Assembly (NCBI GenBank): GCA_902464015.1
Contig: CABQHM010000008.1
Span: 9,832-73,831, forward strand
Source of the DNA: an uncultured Coriobacteriales bacterium
GTDB lineage: Bacteria > Actinomycetota > Coriobacteriia > Coriobacteriales > UMGS124
Length of the DNA stretch: 64,000 bases
Direction of reading: 5' to 3'
The notes under the pieces are model-generated. The model was not told where the DNA came from, made no database searches, and saw nothing but the letters and a program-made list of their open reading frames with translations. Numbering within the stretch: position 1 is the stretch's first letter; every line of letters begins with the position of its first letter. The position numbers were made by a program, and so were the translations under genes. Shown piece by piece: positions 52,143 through 60,124 of the stretch.

Positions 52143-52637
52143 CTACCTTTTAAAAAGCCGGGGGTCGTTGGACACGCTCTCGTTGCCCAGGGCGAATGTG
52201 AGCCAGGAGCGCAGCTCCTCGAGATATGCTCCGCCAAGGGATGACGCCTGCTGTGACACGGCGGTAGGAACCTGAAAGACGCGGCGCCAAAAGGCCTGGT
52301 TGCGCACCATGACCAGTTCATACTTCCAAATCGCGTCATAGTCCTCGCGCGAGATGCCCAGGTGCCGCTCGTACCAGTCGGGAACGTTGCGGACGCCTTC
52401 GTCTTCTAAGAACTCACGGACGTCACCGCATCCCGCCATGGGATATTCGGGAATGTTGTAACCATCATGGCGCGCAATGCCCCAGATAAGCATGCGTCCG
52501 TCAGGATAACGCTCGATTGTGTCGCCCAGAATCTCTTCTACGAGACGCGCGAGCCTGCCGCATGTGACTCCAGCAGGCAGCTCGCCACCAGGCTGGGGGA
52601 GCAGCCGCAAAACACGCCTTGCAAGCACAACGTTCAT
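52143..52637 (-). CDS. hypothetical protein upstream of topB
   Basis: A 164-residue soluble protein with tryptophan-rich segments (DAIWKYELVMVRNQAFWRRVF) and no recognised family. It contains RERYPDGRM-like and GISREDYDAIW segments of mixed helix/strand character. GGAGGAGG precedes ATG 52637, an unusually strong site. Because it ends 15 bp before topB it is probably co-transcribed with it, which suggests but does not show a link to DNA handling. Confidence 0.68.
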   Translation of the reverse strand: MNVVLARRVLRLLPQPGGELPAGVTCGRLARLVEEILGDTIERYPDGRMLIWGIARHDGYNIPEYPMAGCGDVREFLEDEGVRNVPDWYERHLGISREDYDAIWKYELVMVRNQAFWRRVFQVPTAVSQQASSLGGAYLEELRSWLTFALGNESVSNDPRLFKR

Positions 52638-52779
52638 GCCGGCCTCCTCCTGCCCCAGTAGTGTTGTGCGTATACATGCGCATGGTAGCGTACCGCAGGT
52701 TGGGCTCGGGGAGAAGGAGAGGCAGGGGCGTGTCCGCAACCTCGAAGAATTCACGCAGGTAATGCAGTAAAAACATAAC

Positions 52780-52806
52780 GGGGCGCAGCATTGCTACCGA
52801 CGCCCC
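52780..52806 (-). terminator. terminator-like hairpin after the two-component operon
   Basis: On the minus strand CGCCCC/GGGGCG style arms (52806-52801 and 52785-52780) form a stem followed by GTTATGTTTTT. It lies about 100 bp after the stop of the last kinase gene and probably ends the operon. Confidence 0.6.
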
Positions 52807-52909
52807 GCCCGGGGCGGCGAGGCGGGCCATGCGTGCATCGGGGCGCTTGTTGTGCGGGGAATCGGCCAGCCGTGGTGGTTCCTGCACGCTTCGCGAAAGG
52901 CAGCCGCTA

Positions 52910-55486
52910 TCAGCGAAGCGCATCCTCCAGTACGCGCAGCAGATGCGGGATGTCCAGCGGCTTTGCGATGTGGCCGTTCATGCCGGCGTTCAGCGCATTC
53001 TGGCGGTCCTCCTCAAAGGCGTTTGCCGTCATGGCAAAGATCGGGATGTTGGCCTTGCGCACGTCCCTCATAGCACGAATCTGTCGCGTTGCCTCGTACC
53101 CGTCGATGTCGGGCATCTGGATGTCCATCAGAACCAGGTCGTACTGTCCGGCCGGCGCCTGCTCCATCATCTGAACGGCGGTCTCGCCGTCTTCGGCGGT
53201 ATCCACCACAAAGCCGGCGCCCTTGAGGATCTCCACTGCAATCTCACGGTTGAGCTCGTTGTCTTCCACCAGCAGGATGTTCTTCCCCTTGAGATCGACG
53301 GGCTCTGGCTGGGGCAGCTCACCGGCAACCTCCCCATGGAACGGTTCGGCCAGAACGCGGCGCAGCTCGGAGGGGAAGAGCGGTTTTTCGCAGAAGGCAG
53401 TTACGCCGGCGGTGCGCGCTTCGTCTTCGATGTCGGCCCAGTCGTAGGCGGTCAGGATGATGATGGGGCAGTCGTCTCCAATCAGCTTGCGAATCCTGCG
53501 CACGACCTCGATGCCGTTCATGTCGGGAATCAGCCAGTCGATGATGAAGACGCTGAATCTATCGCCCTGCTCCACGGCGTACTTGGTTCGAATCACCGCC
53601 TCCTTGCCAGAAATCGTCCATTCCGGGCGCATTCCGATTTTAGAGAGCATGGTGCTGACGTTGAGGCAAGTGTCGGTGTCGTCGTCTGCCACCAGCGCGT
53701 GGAGCCCTTCCAGCTGCGGGAGCCTTTTCTGCTCAATCTTTTGCTCGTTGAGTGCAAAGCACAGGTTTACGATGAACTCGCTGCCTTTGCCCGGCTCGCT
53801 TTGGATGGAGATGGTGCCGCCCATCAGGTCCACGATGCTCTTGGTGATGGACATACCGAGCCCTGTGCCCGGAATACGGCTGACAGTGGCGCTTTCCTCG
53901 CGGGCGAACTGCTCGAAGATGTGCGCCTGGAACTTCTCGCTCATGCCGATGCCGTTGTCCTTGACGCGGAACTCGTAGCAGGCATGACCCTTGGGCGCGC
54001 CGTTTTTCTGAGCTATGCGAATGCTGACCATGCCGCCTGCGGGAGTGAACTTGATGGCGTTGGACAGAATGTTCAGCAGTATTTGGTTGAGTCGCAGCGG
54101 GTCGGTGACGATGTCCTCGTCCTCTATGTCCATGGTGTCGATGAAGAACGCCAGTCGCTTCGCCGTCATATCGGGCTGAATGATGGAGCGCACATCGTGG
54201 ATGATGTCGGGCAGATGCACCGGCTTTTCATCAATCTTGATCTTGCCGTTTTCGATGCGGCTCATATCCAGCACGTCGTTGATGAGAGAAAGCAGATGTT
54301 GGCTGGAAGTGGAAATCTTCTTCAGGTAGTTCAGCACCTGCTCGCGGTTGTCGATGTGGGTCGCGGCCAGCGAGGTGAAACCGATGATAGCGTTCATCGG
54401 CGTGCGGATATCGTGGCTTATGTTGAACAAGAACTCCCGCTTGGCGCGGTTCGCCGCCCCCTCGTGCTGCAGGGCAATCTCCAGCCTGCGGTTTTGTTCC
54501 TCCAGCTGGGCCTGATACGACTCCTCCTGCTCTTTTTTCTGCCGCTCCATCGCCCGCATAGAGCGGTCGCGCACTATCAGAAGGACTGAGACAACCAGGG
54601 CATAGCTGATGAGTGCTATCGAGGCGGCGGTAAACGTGCTGGTGAAAACAGTCTTTTCGTCCGTGTATGCATACAGGTCGAACGACCTGCCGTGGCTGTA
54701 CATCCCAAAATAGCAGCCAGAACCGTCCCAGCCTTGGGTGTGGGTCAGCGTCTCTGCGTTTCCGGTGCTGCGGATGCCCAGAACAAGTGGGCTTTGCGCA
54801 ACATCGCGTCCGATCAACTCTTCGCGGTTGGAGGCGATGACCTGGTTGTTCTGCACCATGAACAACGTGCCGCTGGACTCTTCGGCATAGCCGTCCAGAA
54901 CGCTCTGAACAGACAGCGACCCTCCTGACACAAACTCTTTGGGCGTGCGTCGATACGCGAGCACGACCACGTCTTCGTCGGCTGCTCGGCGCACGGCCAC
55001 ATCCACCGTGGACCCGTCTTCCAATGAAACGCGCTTCACGTACGTCTTCTGTGGGTAGCGCAGGGCATCCAGAACGGTATCTGTTTTAAGGGCGTCCTCC
55101 AATTGGGCAAACCCGATTCCATCTGCCGTGTATTCGCACAGAAGCTCACCGTTGGAATCCAGGGCAGAAATGCCTGTGACCCAAAGCTCCTCCGCCTGCT
55201 TTTCCAGGCATTGGGGATCGGAAAGGTCGAGCGTGGGGTCATCGGCCAGTTGGTGCACCGAAGCCGCCTCACGACGCAGCGCCTTGGCCGTGGCGATGTT
55301 ATTGTGCTGCTCGTAGCTGGTGGATTGCGATTTGATGAAGTCAAGCGTCTGGCAAAAGCGCTGCTCTGTGATGCGCAGCTCGTTTTGACCAGATATGAGG
55401 ACGACGCCTGCCACGAAGAGCACGCCGACAATGAGATAGACTGCCTTCCTCCGTGCGGTTGGGGCGGCACCGGTCTTATGCTTCAA
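52910..55486 (-). CDS. hybrid sensor histidine kinase with two receiver domains
   Basis: An 858-residue kinase: transmembrane helix near the N terminus (about 15-33), an extracytoplasmic sensor domain of about 240 residues, a second helix (about 285-310), coiled coil, HisKA with the phosphorylated His in NISHDIRTPMN, HATPase with DNGIGMS and GTGLGMS, then two receivers (FIIDWLIPDMNG and LVLMDIQMPDIDG). It has no HPt domain. It is read from TTG 55486, which has GGAGG nine bases upstream inside the end of the preceding solute-binding gene (11-bp overlap), so the two products are made together and the binding protein probably feeds the sensor domain. Confidence 0.87.
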   Translation of the reverse strand: MKHKTGAAPTARRKAVYLIVGVLFVAGVVLISGQNELRITEQRFCQTLDFIKSQSTSYEQHNNIATAKALRREAASVHQLADDPTLDLSDPQCLEKQAEELWVTGISALDSNGELLCEYTADGIGFAQLEDALKTDTVLDALRYPQKTYVKRVSLEDGSTVDVAVRRAADEDVVVLAYRRTPKEFVSGGSLSVQSVLDGYAEESSGTLFMVQNNQVIASNREELIGRDVAQSPLVLGIRSTGNAETLTHTQGWDGSGCYFGMYSHGRSFDLYAYTDEKTVFTSTFTAASIALISYALVVSVLLIVRDRSMRAMERQKKEQEESYQAQLEEQNRRLEIALQHEGAANRAKREFLFNISHDIRTPMNAIIGFTSLAATHIDNREQVLNYLKKISTSSQHLLSLINDVLDMSRIENGKIKIDEKPVHLPDIIHDVRSIIQPDMTAKRLAFFIDTMDIEDEDIVTDPLRLNQILLNILSNAIKFTPAGGMVSIRIAQKNGAPKGHACYEFRVKDNGIGMSEKFQAHIFEQFAREESATVSRIPGTGLGMSITKSIVDLMGGTISIQSEPGKGSEFIVNLCFALNEQKIEQKRLPQLEGLHALVADDDTDTCLNVSTMLSKIGMRPEWTISGKEAVIRTKYAVEQGDRFSVFIIDWLIPDMNGIEVVRRIRKLIGDDCPIIILTAYDWADIEDEARTAGVTAFCEKPLFPSELRRVLAEPFHGEVAGELPQPEPVDLKGKNILLVEDNELNREIAVEILKGAGFVVDTAEDGETAVQMMEQAPAGQYDLVLMDIQMPDIDGYEATRQIRAMRDVRKANIPIFAMTANAFEEDRQNALNAGMNGHIAKPLDIPHLLRVLEDALR

Positions 55487-56303
55487 TGGTGTCAACCTCC
55501 AGGTATTGCGAGGGGTTCTCGAGATACTTGCCGATGATCTCCTCCAGCGTGCCGTCCGCGCGCATCTGCGCAAGGGTGTCAGTCAGCCGGCCGTCCAACC
55601 CCCGGTTGTCGCTCTTTGCAAAGGCAACACCCAACCCAGTGATCAGCAGCGGTTCTTCCAGAATACGGAACTCAGCGATATTGTCCTTCATATATTGCAG
55701 GATTGCGGTTTCGTGGGCGGCGATGGCATCAACGTATCCGCAGGCCAGCATGGCATATTGCACACTGCTGTCTTCAGTGCTGAACACCTCGATGTCTTTG
55801 GGGATGCGCGGGTCGGAGCCGCCGAGAAAGATGCCTTCCGGCTTGGAGGTGCTTTGCACCATGATGGTCTTTCCGGCAAGATCACCCAACGTTTGGATGC
55901 TGCTGCCGGCATCCACTGCGACCACTTGGCGGCTTACCATGTAAGGCCCGGCCCAGCGGTACAAGTCCTCGCGTCCCTCCATGGAGAAGCAGTCCCAGAT
56001 GCAGTCTATGGCTCCGCTTTCCACGAGATTGGTCTTCTGCTCCCAGTCGATCGTTTCAAATCGGGCGGCATACCCCATGCGACGAAATGCCTCGGTGGCA
56101 ATCTTCACGTCGATACCGGTGGGAACGCCGTCGTTGCTCAGGTACACATAGGGTGGATACGTGTCGCTTCCCACAACGATTTGCGGAAGGTCGATGTCGT
56201 CCCCTTGCCCCGCGCTGCAGGCGGTCACGCTGCCGATGGCGGCGGATGCCATCAGCAGCGTGCACCCATTCAGGAATGTGCGGCGTGAGATGCTACGTTT
56301 CAT
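55476..56303 (-). CDS. amino-acid-type solute-binding lipoprotein (SBP family 3)
   Basis: A 275-residue periplasmic-binding-protein-like lipoprotein. It starts with a Tat-like twin arginine (SRRTFLNGC) and then a lipobox-like TACSAG, and continues as a family 3 binding protein (VVGSDTYPPYVY...GIDVKIATEAFRRMGY). Such proteins bind amino acids or similar ligands. There is no transporter gene next to it; it overlaps the kinase gene, so it is likely a sensory binding protein. ATG 56303 has AAAAGGAA upstream; ATG 56327 is also in frame but lacks one. It follows the HD-GYP gene by 38 bp. Confidence 0.87.
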   Translation of the reverse strand: MKRSISRRTFLNGCTLLMASAAIGSVTACSAGQGDDIDLPQIVVGSDTYPPYVYLSNDGVPTGIDVKIATEAFRRMGYAARFETIDWEQKTNLVESGAIDCIWDCFSMEGREDLYRWAGPYMVSRQVVAVDAGSSIQTLGDLAGKTIMVQSTSKPEGIFLGGSDPRIPKDIEVFSTEDSSVQYAMLACGYVDAIAAHETAILQYMKDNIAEFRILEEPLLITGLGVAFAKSDNRGLDGRLTDTLAQMRADGTLEEIIGKYLENPSQYLEVDTIEA

Positions 56304-56341
56304 CGGGCTTTTGTTCCTTTTGCTCATGGTCTATCGCTGGC

Positions 56342-57526
56342 TCATTGAAGGTGGTGCAGTTCTTCCTTGAGGTCGGCTTGAATGTCCGCCAAGCACTGCA
56401 ACAGCACGGGATTGAACGCACCGCATTCGCCGTTCAAAATCATCCGGATGGACGTTTCATGGGTGAATGCCTTTTTGTAGCAGCGTTCGCTGGTCAGGGC
56501 GTCGTACACGTCTGCCAGGGCAACCAGCTGCGCGCTTATGGGGATCTCGTCGCCCTTCAGCCCGTCTGGGTAGCCACGCCCGTCCCAGCGCTCATGGTGC
56601 CAGCGGCAGATCTCGTAGGCTGTTTGCAGCAGCGGTTCCTTGTTGAAGTTCTCCTGCTGCTGCAGAATTTCGGCTCCCAATGTCGTGTGAGTCTTGATGA
56701 CTTCGAATTCCTCCGGGGTCAGCCTGCCGGGTTTGTTGAGAATCTTCTCGTCAATGGCAATCTTGCCGATGTCGTGCAGGGAAGAGGCAAGCGGAATAAT
56801 GCCCTGCTGCTCGGTGGTGATGGGGCACTCAGCGCTGCTTTCCAGCAGGTGATCGAGCAACAGCTTCGTGATGTGGCGAATACGCCGCACATGGGCCCCG
56901 CTCTCGCCGTTGCGGAACTCCACGATTTGGCTCAGCACGCCCACCAGCATGTCTGTATTGTTCTCGCGGGCACGGATTTCGTCGGACACCATCTGTGCCA
57001 GACACCGCTGCTTGGCGTACAGCTTGACGGTGTTGGTCACTCGACGATGGACAATCTGTGTATCAAAGGGTCGATTGACGTAATCGCTCGCGCCCAGGTC
57101 GTAGGACCTGCGCAGGGTAGCGAGGGAGTCGTCGCTGGAAATCATAATCACCGGGATGTCTTCAATGACATGGCTGGCATTCATGGCCTCAAGCACCTCA
57201 AAGCCATCCATCTCAGGCATGATGATGTCGAGCAGCACAAGAGCAATGTCTCCAGCTTCTGCCTGGAGTTTCTCCATGCACTCTTTGCCGTTTTCCGCTT
57301 CGAGAATGCGATAGTCGCTCCCAAGAATCTCGGCCAGTATCGCACGGTTCAGCGCAGAGTCGTCCACAAGCAGAATCTGCGGCTTCGGCTGCGTGGGTGC
57401 AGGAGCTGCGCCTTGCACGCGTGGCTTATCCATCATCTGCCACTCACGCGCGCAGCGGTATTCTTCAATCTCGGAGTGTGCTGCTCGATGGTCGTTCATA
57501 TTCGGGTCATCCTCCGTATACGTCAT
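56342..57526 (-). CDS. response regulator with HD-GYP domain
   Basis: A 394-residue protein: receiver domain (about 50-170) with ILLVDDS and phosphorylation site VLLDIIMPEMDG, then an HD-GYP phosphodiesterase domain with HDIGKIAIDEKIL, KTHTTLGAEIL and the signature GRGYPDG. HD-GYP domains degrade cyclic di-GMP or related second messengers. It would convert kinase input into second-messenger change. ATG 57526 overlaps the stop of the upstream kinase (ATGA); GGAGG lies before a second ATG at 57499, an alternative start. It sits between two kinase/binding-protein pairs. Confidence 0.9.
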   Translation of the reverse strand: MTYTEDDPNMNDHRAAHSEIEEYRCAREWQMMDKPRVQGAAPAPTQPKPQILLVDDSALNRAILAEILGSDYRILEAENGKECMEKLQAEAGDIALVLLDIIMPEMDGFEVLEAMNASHVIEDIPVIMISSDDSLATLRRSYDLGASDYVNRPFDTQIVHRRVTNTVKLYAKQRCLAQMVSDEIRARENNTDMLVGVLSQIVEFRNGESGAHVRRIRHITKLLLDHLLESSAECPITTEQQGIIPLASSLHDIGKIAIDEKILNKPGRLTPEEFEVIKTHTTLGAEILQQQENFNKEPLLQTAYEICRWHHERWDGRGYPDGLKGDEIPISAQLVALADVYDALTSERCYKKAFTHETSIRMILNGECGAFNPVLLQCLADIQADLKEELHHLQ

Positions 57527-60120
57527 GTGCGCAATCCCGCTTGCCTGCTAAAACGTGCCTTTCCGCTATACGTTAGCGGGGGGGGGGTGACTCTAAAGCG
57601 CTTTACAACTTTCTCGAGCGTGGCAAGGTCTACAGGCTTGGAAAGATGCTCGTCCATTCCGGCCTCCTTGCTCTTCTGCATGTCTTCAAGGAAGGCGTTG
57701 GCCGTCAGGGCGAGGATGGGGATGGTCGTGCCCAGCGGATTGTCGCCACCGCGAATCCGACGGGTGGCCTCGAGGCCGTCCATGACGGGCATCTGCACGT
57801 CCATCAGAATCATGTCGTAATCACCTGGCTTGACATTGGCAAAAGCATCCACAATCTCTTGGCCGTTAGAGTAAATCGTGCAGGTGGCATCCTTGGCTTC
57901 CAGAAGCATCTTCAGAATCTCGGCATTAATGGCGTTGTCTTCGGCGCAGAGAAAGTTCATCCCGCACAAAGGAGAGGTGGCTTCCGCATCATCGCAAAAC
58001 ACTGAGGTCTCATGTGCGGCACCCGCATCGACATCGATGGGAAACTCCAGCACAATCTCAAAGCAGGTGCCCTTGCCAGGGGTGCTTTTCACATTGATGG
58101 TGCCGCCTAAAAGGTCAACAACGCTTTTGACAATTGCCAGGCCCAAACCCGTGCCCTGCACCCTGTTGGTTCCGGAGCGCTCCTCGCGAGTAAAGGGGTC
58201 AAAGAGGACCTTTTGATAAGCCTCGCTCATGCCAATGCCGTCATCCTGCACCATAAAACGGTACTTGGCGTAGCGCTTGCTATGGGAAAGCTCCTCCACT
58301 TTCATCTGGATGTGCCCGCCGCTGGGAGTGTACTTGACTGCGTTGGAGAGGATGTTCACCAGCACCTGGTTCAGGCAGTTGGGGTCGGTCAGTACATGTT
58401 CATGCTGCACGCGGGTTTGCACCGTAAATGTCTGGCCGTGCTGGGTCGCCTGTTGCTGTGCGATACTGCAGAGCCGCCCTATCTGTTGGGCAAGGTTCAC
58501 CTGCTCGGTATTGAGCGTGGTCTTGCCGCTCTCAATGCGACTCATATCCAGGATATCGTTGATGATGCTCAGCAGCAGCTGGCTGGAGCTTTCCAGTTTG
58601 TCCAGATGCTCGGCAAGCTTTTTTGGCTGATCGAGTTCGTGCTTCATGAGGGTGGTAATGCCCACGACGGCATTCATGGGGGTGCGGATGTCGTGACTCA
58701 TGTTGGAGAGGAAGTCCGTCTTGGCCCTGCCGGCCTTTTCGGCCGCCTCCAACGCGGTTTGCAGTGTGAGTGCAATCTGATGGTCATCCGTACGGTCGGA
58801 CATATCGAGGATGCACTTCTTCTCGCCCTGAATGGCATTGATGAAGCCGATCACATGGATATAACGGGGCTCGCCGGTTTCCTGATTGATAAACTCCCGA
58901 TCCCATTCTTGCTGGCTGCCCTGCTCCACCCGCATCAGGCTCTCCAGGCGTGCGGAGCAGTCTTCTTTTCCGGCGCGGCATAGCACGTGGTAGTCCTCTC
59001 GCACCGCCTGAGGAGAGATGCCCAGAATGCGCTGGACATTGGAGCTAATGTACTCGACTTTGTGCGTGTCGATGTCGATCATCAAGAAGACGTCGTCCAC
59101 GTTGCGGGAAAGATGCGAGAACAGCTCCTCGCGTGTCAGCAGCTGCCGGTCTTTGGTCTGTAGTTTCCTCTTGCTACTCAGCAGGATAAGCAGAGCGAAA
59201 ACAATGGCCAGCGCGCCCATCACGCATCCCATGACGACCATGGTGGTGTATTGGAGATTGTTCATGTTGGCGTTCACGACAGCCTTAGGCGCGATGCCGA
59301 TAATCGTCCAGTCCTGGAAAGAGGCTGCGCCATACACCATGTAATAGTCAACGCCGTCGATGGAGAACTCAAGGTTGCCGCCCTGCCCGGCGGCAAAGCT
59401 CTTTCGCAAAGCCTCGACTCGATCCGTCGTAAAACCGGCTGAGTCTTTGAGCAGGGCAAGGATGTTGTGCGTCTCGGGCATGTCCGTGCTGCTGTTGTCC
59501 AACACCACGCGGCCGTCTGGCAACACGGCAAAGGTGCTGCCGGACCCATTAAAGGCAGAAATCTTCAGGGATTCCACCAGGTCGGCATTGTTGTAAGAGA
59601 TGGCAATGGCCTCGTAGTCAAACCCTTGATAGCTACCTTTTTCGGCAGGCACGGCGAACACCATGATCTCCGGGTTGTTCGGCATCACCGAGTTTGCCAC
59701 CACGGGCTGCTGCTCCAGAATCAGCTGGGACTGCATTTGTCCCAGATCAAGATACCCCTGCTCGCCATCGAGCGTGATGTAGGAGCCGTCTCGCGAAACG
59801 AAGAAAAAGTCCGTAAAGTCGTATTCTTCCTGCGCCGATGCGAGAAACGAGCGTATCTCAGCATCGCTTTGCGCGATTTCCAGATAGGGCAACCACATCT
59901 GCATGACGCCCCAGTTGAAGGACACCTTGTTGTTGAGGGTTTGGTTTGCCTGATGGTAGATTTCGGTAAGGTGTGCGGTGCTTTCCTCGTAGATAGTGCG
60001 ATTCATGAGAACCATGTAGGCGCGGACGCCCATCACTGTTGCAGCGATGCACAACAGCGCTATCGCAGCCGCGAAAACACGGTGTCGTATGGTAGTCCGC
60101 GCCTTTTTCTGGTTCTTCAC
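57523..60120 (-). CDS. hybrid sensor histidine kinase with PAS and receiver domain
   Basis: An 865-residue kinase: TM helix about 15-36, a large extracytoplasmic Cache-like sensor domain (about 40-290), a second TM (295-315), a PAS domain (about 335-440), HisKA with NMSHDIRTPMN, HATPase with DDGIGMS and GTGLGLAIV, and one receiver with MILMDVQMPVMDG. The C-terminal tail contains a ten-cytosine run (57578-57587) coding TPPP; loss or gain of one base would end the protein within a few codons. Start is GTG 60120, preceded by GGAG. It lies 4 bp after the solute-binding gene and overlaps the HD-GYP gene by 4 bp. Confidence 0.9.
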   Translation of the reverse strand: MKNQKKARTTIRHRVFAAAIALLCIAATVMGVRAYMVLMNRTIYEESTAHLTEIYHQANQTLNNKVSFNWGVMQMWLPYLEIAQSDAEIRSFLASAQEEYDFTDFFFVSRDGSYITLDGEQGYLDLGQMQSQLILEQQPVVANSVMPNNPEIMVFAVPAEKGSYQGFDYEAIAISYNNADLVESLKISAFNGSGSTFAVLPDGRVVLDNSSTDMPETHNILALLKDSAGFTTDRVEALRKSFAAGQGGNLEFSIDGVDYYMVYGAASFQDWTIIGIAPKAVVNANMNNLQYTTMVVMGCVMGALAIVFALLILLSSKRKLQTKDRQLLTREELFSHLSRNVDDVFLMIDIDTHKVEYISSNVQRILGISPQAVREDYHVLCRAGKEDCSARLESLMRVEQGSQQEWDREFINQETGEPRYIHVIGFINAIQGEKKCILDMSDRTDDHQIALTLQTALEAAEKAGRAKTDFLSNMSHDIRTPMNAVVGITTLMKHELDQPKKLAEHLDKLESSSQLLLSIINDILDMSRIESGKTTLNTEQVNLAQQIGRLCSIAQQQATQHGQTFTVQTRVQHEHVLTDPNCLNQVLVNILSNAVKYTPSGGHIQMKVEELSHSKRYAKYRFMVQDDGIGMSEAYQKVLFDPFTREERSGTNRVQGTGLGLAIVKSVVDLLGGTINVKSTPGKGTCFEIVLEFPIDVDAGAAHETSVFCDDAEATSPLCGMNFLCAEDNAINAEILKMLLEAKDATCTIYSNGQEIVDAFANVKPGDYDMILMDVQMPVMDGLEATRRIRGGDNPLGTTIPILALTANAFLEDMQKSKEAGMDEHLSKPVDLATLEKVVKRFRVTPPPLTYSGKARFSRQAGLRT
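57578..57587 (-). repeat. homopolymer tract C10 in a kinase gene
   Basis: Ten cytosines on the coding strand. With ten, the frame continues to the ATGA overlap with the HD-GYP gene; with nine the next codons give TAA at once, and with eleven TAG follows after four codons. The tract is thus a possible slippage switch of translational coupling. Confidence 0.7.
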
Positions 60121-60124
60121 AGGC

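Noticed and set aside
52829..54589. 586-codon plus-strand open frame opposite the second kinase
   Set aside because: Shadow of the kinase coding frame; no motif and no plausible start.
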